A stretch of DNA of 64,000 bases from the NCBI GenBank assembly GCA_022601195.1, contig JAHZIX010000052.1, forward strand, positions 124,001 to 188,000, written 5' to 3'. The stretch is from Deltaproteobacteria bacterium (GTDB taxonomy: Bacteria > Acidobacteriota > Thermoanaerobaculia > Multivoradales > JAHZIX01). Below, one piece after another: positions 15,339 through 24,013 of this stretch. Every line of letters starts with the position of its first letter. The stretch's first letter is position 1. Below the pieces are notes generated by a model. That model was not told the DNA's origin. It did no database searches and worked only from the letters and a program-made list of their open reading frames with translations. A program made the position numbers and the translations under genes.

Positions 15339-16712
15339 TTAGTTCTCCAAAACCTCAACCCGCCACTTCCGTCGATCCTCAACAACTTCACGAACACTTT
15401 CGATCACTGCATCGGTCACCTCCTCAGCATCAGCTGCCTGTTTAAAAAGAAACAGTGCCGCCCATATCTCCTGAGGAATTGCCATCGGTTGGAGCAGAGG
15501 CAAGGTCTCTTCGGCTAACTGCTTGACTTGCTGTGCCATCCCCTTCTCAACGAAGATGAGCGCCAAGTCCAGACTCACCAAAGCCGTGCTCACCGCATCA
15601 CCAACTTCCGCAAACTCCTCTCGAATATTCGCAAGGGTCGCCCCGGCCTCAACAGTCTCACCGAGTGCCGTCTGAATCCTCGCTTCAATCCAGTCACGCT
15701 TCAACAGAGATCGACGATTCCGCCGTGGATCAAGAGGGTGCTGTCCAAGAACCTCTAATGCCTTGGCCGGATCACCAGCCTCGGCAAGATACAGCGCGAG
15801 ATTCTCGTGCACCAAGATCTCAAGCCTAGGCTCTTTTGAGAAATCCAAATTCTGGGTAGCGGTCTGCAAGACCTCGACAGCCTGCTGTGCATTCCCAGCT
15901 TCGGAGTGAATCAAGGACAGTTTCATCAGTGCCTTCCCGGCCTTGTGCTCCTCCCCGCATTTGCCATACACCCGCACCGCAAGCTTCGCCTCCCGAATCG
16001 CATCCTCATGCTTGTATTGATCCAGAAGAAGGGAAGCCCGGTAGAATGAAAGGTCTGCAAAAACGATGGGATCTCCCGACCCTTCATCGAGAATGCGACG
16101 AGCAAAGTCAAGACGATCGTTCGCCTCTGCATATTTCCCTTGGAGCCTCAAGGCATTTGCCTGAAGTGTCATTGCAAGTGCATGAAGGTCTGTAGCAAAG
16201 GGTTGCCATTCCTTCTTCAACTCACGAGCCCGTAGAGCAACTAATTCCGCCCGTTCAGCGGAGTCAGCCATCTCTTCTGATGTTGTGCCGTACGCAACCT
16301 CACAGCGGAGGAGGAGCTTTTCAGCGAGCCGAGGATGGACAAACTTCGTCCTCGATTTCCCCACGGCTTCAATGGCCTCATCCATCGGCAGCCGGAGCAG
16401 CTCTTGAAGCCGTTTCTCCATGAGTTCATCAGAAACACTCTGGAGAACATCATCTTTCATCGAGAGCACCAGCGCGATGGTCTTAGCAATAGCATCCTCC
16501 CCACTCATCCCTTCCTGGCTGTACTTGTGCTGTAGCTCGGCAAACAATCCTCTGCCAGGAACACGTCCGCGACTTCCCTCTCTCCAGGCCATGTCGCAGA
16601 TGGGGCAATCCAGCACCACATGCGAGAGAAGAACCCAGAAAAACTCCCGTGTATCGACCTTTTGCTCAATCCACTGTCTTACCAGCTCGATGGTCAGGTG
16701 CCTTGTCGCCAT
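15339..16712 (-). CDS. TPR protein with an N-terminal CPIC motif
   Basis: A 457-residue soluble protein. The N-terminal 60 residues contain LLSHVVLDCPICDMAW, a Cys pair preceded by His that resembles the zinc-binding helix of anti-sigma factors (zf-HC2-like). The rest is helical with TPR-like repeats (ANALRLQGKYAEANDRLDFA; ASLLLDQYKHEDAIREAKLA; SLIHSEAGNAQQAVEVLQTA; ALYLAEAGDPAKALEVLGQ). I recall proteins of this build as common in Acidobacteriota, with no established function. Codon and base composition look more AT-rich than the housekeeping genes. A short peptide gene lies about 110 bp upstream on the same strand and may be its partner. Confidence 0.65.
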   Translation of the reverse strand: MATRHLTIELVRQWIEQKVDTREFFWVLLSHVVLDCPICDMAWREGSRGRVPGRGLFAELQHKYSQEGMSGEDAIAKTIALVLSMKDDVLQSVSDELMEKRLQELLRLPMDEAIEAVGKSRTKFVHPRLAEKLLLRCEVAYGTTSEEMADSAERAELVALRARELKKEWQPFATDLHALAMTLQANALRLQGKYAEANDRLDFARRILDEGSGDPIVFADLSFYRASLLLDQYKHEDAIREAKLAVRVYGKCGEEHKAGKALMKLSLIHSEAGNAQQAVEVLQTATQNLDFSKEPRLEILVHENLALYLAEAGDPAKALEVLGQHPLDPRRNRRSLLKRDWIEARIQTALGETVEAGATLANIREEFAEVGDAVSTALVSLDLALIFVEKGMAQQVKQLAEETLPLLQPMAIPQEIWAALFLFKQAADAEEVTDAVIESVREVVEDRRKWRVEVLEN

Positions 16713-16825
16713 TCATGCCCCTTAATGCGTCTTCGTTAATACTGTGATGCTAGCACGAGAATCGTAGAAGACTTGAAAATTGCGCTCGGCCGCAACTGTT
16801 GGCGACCGAGCACAGATGCTAGAGA

Positions 16826-16912
16826 CTAGCCGCTGGGGTCATGACCAGGCCCTTTGTCCTCCGGTCCCTTGATCCCTAGAAGCTGCATAAGGACTCTCAC
16901 GAAGTCCGACAT
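16826..16912 (-). CDS. Putative 28-residue peptide
   Basis: Read on the minus strand, GGAGGT lies 7 nt before the ATG at 16912. The ORF gives MSDFVRVLMQLLGIKG, then PEDKGP and a GHDPSG end. It has an amphipathic, hydrophobic N-terminal half and a polar, glycine-rich C-terminus; the stop is TAG at 16826-16828. It is too short for routine gene calling. The strong ribosome binding site and its position on the same strand 113 bp before the TPR gene support translation. It could be a signalling peptide, a small regulator of the TPR protein, or a leader peptide. Confidence 0.5.
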   Translation of the reverse strand: MSDFVRVLMQLLGIKGPEDKGPGHDPSG

Positions 16913-17125
16913 GGCAGCACCTCCATTTCGAGCGGATCGGCGTTCGGCTCCATTGTCGGCGCCGTCCGCTCGATTCCTCACCCTTGTGAGCGTCTCTCAA
17001 CCATATCGGAGCTGGCCAAACCGTCAGATGGCGCCTCCTCATGGTAAGAGCTGGAATCGCTGAGATCGGAATCCAACAGGCAAGAGAGCAGCTGACGGCC
17101 TAACCGCTCTCCCCCGCTTCGCCCG

Positions 17126-18280
17126 CTATTCCTTCATGAAATACATCCGCCGCTCGTAGGCGACGCCATCGATGATGAACTCGATCCACATCCAATGCAG
17201 CACTCCTGGGAGCGCATGCGCGGTGGTGGGTGAGAACTCTTGGCAGGCAGGGTCGGGGACGTAGATGAAATCCTCGGTTCTGATCAATAGTGAACGATCA
17301 TTTCTCGGATGGTTCAGTACGTCGAGGATCGCCTGAGAGCAGGAGTGTTGCCCACCATCCCACGAAGCCTGGAAGGTGCAGGCTTGCACCGGTTTTCCGG
17401 TCAGATTAAAGAGAGCCAGGCGGAAGTTGGTGGGATTGACGTCTCCGTCGAAGCACGGGAGGGTGGGCTGCTCGGACCAGTAGCCGAAGGATTCATCGTA
17501 GACGTAGTCGGCGATGAAGGTTGGGAAGGGCATGTAGGAGTACTCGGCGCTGCGGGGTGCAATGCCGTTGGAGTCAGGTCCCGCGGTGGCGAAGGACGCC
17601 TTCAGGGCGACCGGCGAAGGGTACTCGATAGTGACCACGAAGTCGCCGTCGTAGCTCGCCGTGCAGCCGACGCACCCCACTCCCGGGCTCTGGTTGAGGG
17701 ACTCCCAAAAGTAAAAGCCGTCGGTCTCGAGCTCGAGGGAGCCATCAAAGAGGTGCGTCACGTCGGTTTGGGTTGGGCCGAAGGTGCCCTGGCCGGACCA
17801 GCCAAGGTCCTCGCCGGTAACGCTCCAGCTGATGCCCCGCTCCAGGTCGATGAGGGAGAAACGAGCCTCGGCGGCGTCCATGGCGTCCTGGTTTGTTTTT
17901 ACGGAGCCGGAGAAGTGAACACCGACCACTGTTCCGGTTGCCGGTGAGGCGGCGAGAAGGAAAAGGACGTTTCCGACCCTGACCCGGAAACTGCGGCGAA
18001 AGGCCTGGCCGCTGACCAACCCGGGCTGAATGGGATTCAGAGCTTGGTCACCGACAAAGCCAAGGAGATCGGATTCGCGGACACCGCCATCCTCTGGCCT
18101 CGAGGCATAGTCGATCCACGGCGGATCGACACCTGAAGGTTCTGCGGCCTGGACGGGAACGGGTTCCGAATCCAGCGGCTCGAGCCCCCGGGCTGGCGAC
18201 AGCGCCGTGACCAACGCCACGACCGAAAGAGCGGTGATGATGTGACGGAACCTGGATCTTTCTAAGTGGATTCTAGGCAT
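17126..18280 (-). CDS. Exported protein of unknown function
   Basis: A 384-residue protein with a signal peptide (FRHIITALSVVALVTALSPA). The mature part is beta-rich with few recognisable motifs: FRRSFRVRVGNVLFLLAASPATG, a VGCVGC pair near residue 202, a Cys in TLPCFDGDVNPTNFRLALFNLTG, and a C-terminal LHWMWIEFIIDGVAYERRM. AGGAG lies 6 nt upstream of the ATG. It follows the RHS gene on the same strand after 282 bp. If the RHS C-terminus is toxic this would be the immunity position, but its export signal and size argue against a classical immunity protein. Not recognised. Confidence 0.6.
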   Translation of the reverse strand: MPRIHLERSRFRHIITALSVVALVTALSPARGLEPLDSEPVPVQAAEPSGVDPPWIDYASRPEDGGVRESDLLGFVGDQALNPIQPGLVSGQAFRRSFRVRVGNVLFLLAASPATGTVVGVHFSGSVKTNQDAMDAAEARFSLIDLERGISWSVTGEDLGWSGQGTFGPTQTDVTHLFDGSLELETDGFYFWESLNQSPGVGCVGCTASYDGDFVVTIEYPSPVALKASFATAGPDSNGIAPRSAEYSYMPFPTFIADYVYDESFGYWSEQPTLPCFDGDVNPTNFRLALFNLTGKPVQACTFQASWDGGQHSCSQAILDVLNHPRNDRSLLIRTEDFIYVPDPACQEFSPTTAHALPGVLHWMWIEFIIDGVAYERRMYFMKE

Positions 18281-18562
18281 GTTTTACTCCTGATCTTCAT
18301 GAGGGTGGCCCTGGCACAGCCATAGTCGACCTGTCCCAGGAACTTCGCCGAATTTGTTCTCAGATAAATGGAGAGATTCGCTTGCCGACGACCCTCTGGC
18401 CGGTGACCCTCTGGCCGTCACTCAGACCTTGGATCTGTCGGCACCAGACTCCGGAAAGGCGGCGGGTGGCGTGGCGCCCGATAAGAAGCGGCACCGATGC
18501 CAGACCCTTCGAGACGGAACATCACGAAGGGCCCGACATCTAGAGCACCGACTGGACTTGTC
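18281..18562. other. Spacer between the RHS gene and the exported protein gene
   Basis: 282 bp without a convincing gene. It holds a 13-bp direct repeat (GACCCTCTGGCCG at 18390-18402 and 18405-18417, period 15 bp). It must contain the promoter or ribosome binding region of the minus-strand gene starting at 18280. Confidence 0.4.
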
Positions 18563-21500
18563 CTAGGAGCCACCCCCTCCAGCCGCTCTCGCTCGGCCCT
18601 GAGCTCTCAGGGCGTTTGCCCGGGCGGCTTGAGCGTCGAGCTCCGGAGTACTGGTGACGATGGAGTGAATCCCGCTGTCCAAATGGGAGCTCACTCCCCA
18701 GAGAACAAGCTCGCCGGCGATCGCGACAGCCGTCCCGATACCCGAACCGTAGGTGGCCGTCCGACCGATTCCAACGACGACAGCACGATGCCCGGCCGCA
18801 AGGTTGTATCGACTGACCGCCGATCCAAAAGCCCTTCGGGACGCCGTTGAGGCCTTCGCAACCTTCTCAGCCTCAACGGCCTTGCTGGTAGAAGCAACCA
18901 GTTTTTCCGCTTGGTCTGCAAGGTAGAGAGCCGTCCCAGCGGTGCCCCCGACAAAGTGCGACAGCCACTTCCCCATGGAGCTCGTGTTGATGTTCAAGTC
19001 GACATTAGGGTGCCCGCCAAGCCTCCCGCCCAGCTGGCCGTAGGCCCTGGCTACCCCGCCGATGGGACCGCTGAATCCAGTACAACCGGCGAGGCATCCC
19101 ACGGCGACCTGGGTGAACTCATAGATCCCTCCGGGTTCGCCATTGAGAGTGACGGTAACGGAAAAGCCAGAGGTAACTTCCAGGAACCTTTGAACGTGCA
19201 GGTTCTGGGGGATCACTCCACCCGCGCTTCCACCCAACCCAATAGCGCCCCAGAAACTCGGCATCGTAAAGTTAGGTTCTCCGGCTCCGGGCCTATGTTC
19301 CTCCTCTTGAAACATGCCGGTCGGATCCGTCGCGTTCAGGGGATTCCCCATCACGTAGGCGTAGCGATTCAGGCTCTGCGGTGCGCTCGGCGAACCGAGA
19401 ACTGGGTCGACGCTCGTGAAGCGACCCATTTGCCATTGGTAGTGGCGGGCGTGCATATAGTCCCCACCGGTGGCGCGGTCGCGCTCGTGGCCGGTGAAAA
19501 GTAGCGGGTCCGCCGCGAAGGGTCCGGACGCATTCTCTCCGTAGGGCCGAAAGAAGTGCTCCTCGAGGGAGGTACCGTCCGCCGCAGTGATGAGGCGCAC
19601 GCTCTCCAGATGGTCGAGATGGAAGTGTCGATCGGAAGCCGTGGGCGTCGCGCGCCCGAGCAGCCGATCGCCGGCGTAGATGAAGTCCTTGTTCTTGCTC
19701 CAAACCCCTCGGTTCATCCGGATCTCCGCAAGAAGCCGTTGATCGAGACCCCGAAGGTGAAAAGTCGCCGCCTCGGGGGGAATAGGGCCGATGGAATGGC
19801 CGATGGTCACGGTCCGCTCCCCATTGGCGTCGTAGAGATATTTCATGCCGGCCTGGCTGGTGACCCGGTTGCTGGTGTCATAGGTCGACAGCCACGGCAT
19901 GGTGAGGGAAGGCACCCTCAGCAGGTTACCGGCGGCATCATAGGTGCCGAAGAGCAGCCGATTGGTCGACGAGTTGACCGGCGGAGCACCCATGCCCGAG
20001 GTAGAGCCAGTAACCCCGGTCAGGTTGCCGTAGGGGTCGTAGCTATAGCCCTGGTTGAAAGCTCCGCTGAGGTACGAGGCGTCGACGAGTCGGCTGACGC
20101 TGTCGTAGGTGAAGGAGTGAGTGTCCATGGCCTTGAGATTGCCGGATCCGTCGTAGCTCATCAGGCCGGTGTCGAAACCCGCCGGAGCGCCGCTGGAAAA
20201 GATCGAACGAAGCCGTTTGGGGCGGGTCGAGAAATTGTCGTCCCGGTCCTGGCGGTCCCAGACGCCATTGACGTGACGAATCTCCTTCCACAGACCGCTG
20301 GAGTGATAGGTGATGCCGTTGGTCCAGCCGGTGACGCCGGTCAACAACCCTTGATCGAAGGTCTGACGGACCAGCCGGCCACTCCCGGCGTTGCTGCTAT
20401 TGCAGGTTAGGGGTACCTCGCAATAGGGGTAGCGAGTCGCCGTCACGTTGCCGAGATCGTCATAGGCATAGCGCTGGGTCACACGGAGGTCATCCGACTT
20501 GCCGTTCCAGAAGACGTTCGTATTCTTCGTGGTCGGTGCGCCGCCGGGGCCGTTGTAGAGGTAGTCCTGCCGGATGATCACACTGTCCTCCCCGGGGGCG
20601 TCCCAGGGGAGCTCGAGGTAGTTGTGGCGTTGGTTGAACCACAGCTTGCCGTTGCCGAACCCGATCCCTTGGTCCCAACCGGTCTCTGTAACCAGGCGCA
20701 TGCCGCGATTGCGGTCTCGGGTTGCCAGGGGTCGCCCCATGAAGTCGTAGGTAAAGGCAAGACTGTGGGGCCCATCCACCATTCCGTGGGCGAATCCGGC
20801 GGCGTCGTAGCCGTCGTAGGTGACCCAGCCATTGCCGGTGGCGCCCTTCTCCGGATGCCTCTCGCTGAGCAGGAAGCCCCGGTTGTCAAAGGTGAACCAA
20901 CGCGTCTGGGCCAAGGAAGACGTCCGGGTCAAGCGACTGCCGACGTCGTAGTAGGAGGTCGTGGTCGTCACAGCACCGTTCGACCCGGAATTCTCTTTGA
21001 CTTGCCGCAAACGCCCGTGGCCGTCGTTGACGTAGGTGCGGGTTGCGTAGGCCTCTCCGCCTGCCTGCGCCACCTTCGATCGCTCCGACCGCACCCGGTC
21101 CCCCTGGTAGCTGATCAGCACGTCGTGGGCCGCCCCGTCCGGAGGGCGGATGGTGGTCGGACGGCCAAAGGGGTCGAAACCCAGATATTGAGTCGTCTGA
21201 GTCAGATCCCCCCGCTGGGAAACCGAGGTCACCCAACCACGGGCGTTGGTGAGGGTCTCTTGCTCCGACCAGACTCCGCCAGGGAGCCTTCGGCGCTGCT
21301 TCCAAAGGCGGCCGAGGTCATCGAAAATGACCTCAGATTCCGCCAGCACGGAGCCCCTTGCAGAGAGAGATTTGGTGTTGACCTTGGTTTCATTCGCCGC
21401 CGGGCGATGGGTGTAGGTGAAGACGCTGCGGGCACCGCTCTGTGGAGTGCTGGAGAGGATCCGCCCGGCGTTGTCGTAGTGATGGGTCACCCGAAAACCC

Positions 21501-23719
21501 GCCGCGTCGCGCTCTTCGACCACCCAACCGGTCCACGGGTCCACATCCACATCGTAGGAGTAGAAGGGAGCGAAGCCACCCGACGGCGTCCGCGCGCGCT
21601 TGCGAACCAAGGCTCCGGACATGGAATCGTATTCGTTGGTCGCCCAGTAGGCTGGCTGCGGAAGGGAGATGCCGCAGCCGGCGGTGGTCGGCAATCCCTG
21701 GAGGTCGCCGCCGTACTGCTTGACGTCGGTAACGCGACCTCGCAGATCGGGAACCTGAACGGTTAGGAGGTCCTGAGACTGGCGACTCGCTCCCGACGCC
21801 AGCACCCGCGTGCAGTTCAAGAATCCTGTAGTCCGATCGACTCCGAACTCGACTCTGGAGGTGGTTTCGCCGGTCCCGTCGGGCTCGGTTGTTTGGATGG
21901 CGTCTACGATCCCAAGGACCCAGGGTTCGCTGGGCGCCAGGGGCGTGTAGGTTCCCGGATAGGTCCCCACCGAGCGACTGAAGTCGGTGAAGCTCTCGCG
22001 CCGCTCGAGATTGGCGGTAGCCCAGAGGTTGGAGGTCGTCACCGTGCGTCGAAAATGGCCCAAGCCGTCGAACTCGGAGGATTCGCTATCGACCCAGCGG
22101 CCACCATCGTCGTTGTAGACCAGCCGGGTCGCCTCCACTTGGCGGTTGGTGTCCATGAAGGCGGTTTGGGGGCTGCTGCCGCTGCCCGGGGTGGCGTCAT
22201 GGCGGAAGCGCAGGTAGGTCGAGCGGCGTTTGGTGCCAGCGCAGGACCCGGCGCCATTATTCGAGCTGTAGATCTGGGAGGAGAGGTACTTGCCCTCACT
22301 TTGCGCCGAATAAACGAAGGGCAAGCCCCGCTCCCAGCCCCAGGGAGAGCCGGAGCTGTTGACGGGATCGACCCAGTAGATGGCGTCGAAGAAATGCTTG
22401 CTGCAATCGCCGGTAGGGGCCACCACCTCGGTGTGCACCTCCGGGTGGGCGAATTCGCCCGGGTGGTCGTCGTCGGGAATCCTTGGAATCACCGTCCGCT
22501 TGTAAGTCCACACTCCCAGGATCGAAGAGCTCGGGTCGGTCACAAAGGTAGCATCCGCCACCAGCCGTGTAGATACCGCAGCTGAGGTGGTGAACACCGA
22601 GTTGGTATCGCCGGGAGGAAACTCTATCTCCTCCCAAGACCAACCGATCCCTCCTCCGGTGGGCAGAAGGAGGCCCGTCAATACCCCCGGAGCGTCATCG
22701 ACTTCGTTGCCATGGGCGTCCGTGAAGCAGCCCACCTGATAGAGAGGAGTCGACGGCAGCTTCATGCGAAAGTTGGTGCCATCGGGCTGATCGATCTGAG
22801 TGAGGAGCTGGACGCTCAGGTTCCGTTCAGCGGAGAAATTATCCTTGCAATTCCGCTCGATGAGTTGGGTTTGGTAGGTGAAGTCATAGGGTGCGATCTG
22901 CCCATTGAAGCTCTGGACCTCGATCCGCGTGACCTTCAGGTTGATCCAGGAATCTCCGCCGCTGAGGTAGACCCGGTGGCTGCGCCCGTAGCGGTCCGTC
23001 ACGTTCCACAGCTCGGGATTCTCATCAGCGTTGAATTGGTCGTAGGCCACTTCGACATCCGGATCCGAGAAGGACCCGTAGCGGTCCCAGCTCTTGTGCA
23101 ATCGAAAGGTGGTCCCCAGGGAGCAGGCCGCCCCGGGCACAGACGACCGGAAACAGGTGAAGCGGCTCGTGATGCCGTCCGGGAATTCGATCTCGACCGC
23201 CTGATTGCTCAGCTTCTTCATGCGCAAGTAGCTGTTGTCGCGAGTGTAAAAAACGTTGGCAACGACCGGCTCACTTCTGTGCAAAGTCGGATAGAAGAAG
23301 TGCCGGCTGCCATCCCTCCCGACGTACAACCATTGGTTGGAGGTGGTTTGGTTGTACCAATGGGACGGGCTGTACACCTCGCCCCAGCCGAGATGCCAAC
23401 CGAGACCGGCATTGTTCTCTTTGTCGGGGACGGCTTTGACTTTGCCGGGACCGGGCTCGTCGAAGCGCCACACCGAGCTGCTGTAGTTGAGGGTGAAAGG
23501 CCCGATAGGGATGCCGAGGGAGAGAGCCCCCGAGAAAAGATCTACCCGATCAATGCCTTCAGCACTGCTCGAATAGGCCCGTTCCGGATCGGAACCGACC
23601 GGATGGTTCGGGTGAATGGCAGCGGCGGGAGCCGCTAGGCCACTCGCGAGGATTGCAGCAAGAGCCATGCTGGCGAGGGAACCTTGGCTGCACAACTTGA
23701 ACGAAAAAGAATTGACCAT
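18563..23719 (-). CDS. Secreted RHS/YD-repeat protein
   Basis: The start at 23719 (GGAGATGAG 6 nt upstream) gives 1718 residues and exposes a signal peptide (MVNSFSFKLCSQGSLASMAL...APAAA); the open frame extends further upstream without a ribosome binding site. The N-terminus (DRVDLFSGALSLGIPIG) is typical of secreted RHS proteins. YD repeats run through the middle (YDNAGRI, YDDLGNV, YDPYGNL, YDAAGNL). The RHS-associated core (HLDHLESVRLITAADG; HARHYQWQMGRFTSVDP; LNRYAYVMGNPLNATDPTG) ends near residue 1468. The last 250 residues are unrelated in style: glycine-rich, two hydrophobic segments and an AAGGGGS end, with no known toxin motif. Such proteins form a shell that can enclose a C-terminal effector. 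Confidence 0.9.
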   Translation of the reverse strand: MVNSFSFKLCSQGSLASMALAAILASGLAAPAAAIHPNHPVGSDPERAYSSSAEGIDRVDLFSGALSLGIPIGPFTLNYSSSVWRFDEPGPGKVKAVPDKENNAGLGWHLGWGEVYSPSHWYNQTTSNQWLYVGRDGSRHFFYPTLHRSEPVVANVFYTRDNSYLRMKKLSNQAVEIEFPDGITSRFTCFRSSVPGAACSLGTTFRLHKSWDRYGSFSDPDVEVAYDQFNADENPELWNVTDRYGRSHRVYLSGGDSWINLKVTRIEVQSFNGQIAPYDFTYQTQLIERNCKDNFSAERNLSVQLLTQIDQPDGTNFRMKLPSTPLYQVGCFTDAHGNEVDDAPGVLTGLLLPTGGGIGWSWEEIEFPPGDTNSVFTTSAAVSTRLVADATFVTDPSSSILGVWTYKRTVIPRIPDDDHPGEFAHPEVHTEVVAPTGDCSKHFFDAIYWVDPVNSSGSPWGWERGLPFVYSAQSEGKYLSSQIYSSNNGAGSCAGTKRRSTYLRFRHDATPGSGSSPQTAFMDTNRQVEATRLVYNDDGGRWVDSESSEFDGLGHFRRTVTTSNLWATANLERRESFTDFSRSVGTYPGTYTPLAPSEPWVLGIVDAIQTTEPDGTGETTSRVEFGVDRTTGFLNCTRVLASGASRQSQDLLTVQVPDLRGRVTDVKQYGGDLQGLPTTAGCGISLPQPAYWATNEYDSMSGALVRKRARTPSGGFAPFYSYDVDVDPWTGWVVEERDAAGFRVTHHYDNAGRILSSTPQSGARSVFTYTHRPAANETKVNTKSLSARGSVLAESEVIFDDLGRLWKQRRRLPGGVWSEQETLTNARGWVTSVSQRGDLTQTTQYLGFDPFGRPTTIRPPDGAAHDVLISYQGDRVRSERSKVAQAGGEAYATRTYVNDGHGRLRQVKENSGSNGAVTTTTSYYDVGSRLTRTSSLAQTRWFTFDNRGFLLSERHPEKGATGNGWVTYDGYDAAGFAHGMVDGPHSLAFTYDFMGRPLATRDRNRGMRLVTETGWDQGIGFGNGKLWFNQRHNYLELPWDAPGEDSVIIRQDYLYNGPGGAPTTKNTNVFWNGKSDDLRVTQRYAYDDLGNVTATRYPYCEVPLTCNSSNAGSGRLVRQTFDQGLLTGVTGWTNGITYHSSGLWKEIRHVNGVWDRQDRDDNFSTRPKRLRSIFSSGAPAGFDTGLMSYDGSGNLKAMDTHSFTYDSVSRLVDASYLSGAFNQGYSYDPYGNLTGVTGSTSGMGAPPVNSSTNRLLFGTYDAAGNLLRVPSLTMPWLSTYDTSNRVTSQAGMKYLYDANGERTVTIGHSIGPIPPEAATFHLRGLDQRLLAEIRMNRGVWSKNKDFIYAGDRLLGRATPTASDRHFHLDHLESVRLITAADGTSLEEHFFRPYGENASGPFAADPLLFTGHERDRATGGDYMHARHYQWQMGRFTSVDPVLGSPSAPQSLNRYAYVMGNPLNATDPTGMFQEEEHRPGAGEPNFTMPSFWGAIGLGGSAGGVIPQNLHVQRFLEVTSGFSVTVTLNGEPGGIYEFTQVAVGCLAGCTGFSGPIGGVARAYGQLGGRLGGHPNVDLNINTSSMGKWLSHFVGGTAGTALYLADQAEKLVASTSKAVEAEKVAKASTASRRAFGSAVSRYNLAAGHRAVVVGIGRTATYGSGIGTAVAIAGELVLWGVSSHLDSGIHSIVTSTPELDAQAARANALRAQGRARAAGGGGS

Positions 23720-23850
23720 GTCTAACTCATCTCCTACGGCTTGAAGTTCGTCGAGCCCTTCCGCCCGTGGTCCGTGCGGGATCAGCTCGCTTTGGAATCG
23801 CTTCCGTCTATCCGCATCTACCCCCTGACGCGCCATTGCCTGGCGAATCC

Positions 23851-23907
23851 GCTCAGGGAACCTTGTCTTTCTGAATCGAGACCTCCGCTCAGAAAACTTC
23901 CCTGAGC
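23851..23907. promoter_or_regulatory. Perfect 10-bp inverted repeat in a divergent control region
   Basis: GCTCAGGGAA at 23851-23860 and TTCCCTGAGC at 23898-23907 are exact reverse complements, 37 nt apart. They lie between the divergent RHS gene (start 23719) and SIR2-TPR gene (start 24014). It could be a paired operator for both genes or a hairpin in the RHS-gene leader. Confidence 0.4.
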
Positions 23908-24013
23908 TCTTTGAGCGCCACTGCCCACCGGGACTTAAACCTTTAGGTAGAGATGGAGAAAACAGCGGGGAGAGTCGAGAGGATCTGAACGGCCATGCAG
24001 TAACCTTGTGCGG

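Noticed and set aside
20624..21766. Long plus-strand ORFs (up to 380 codons) opposite the RHS gene
   Set aside because: They are antisense shadows of a GC-rich coding gene, have no ribosome binding site, and their translations show no family pattern; the minus frame carries YD repeats.
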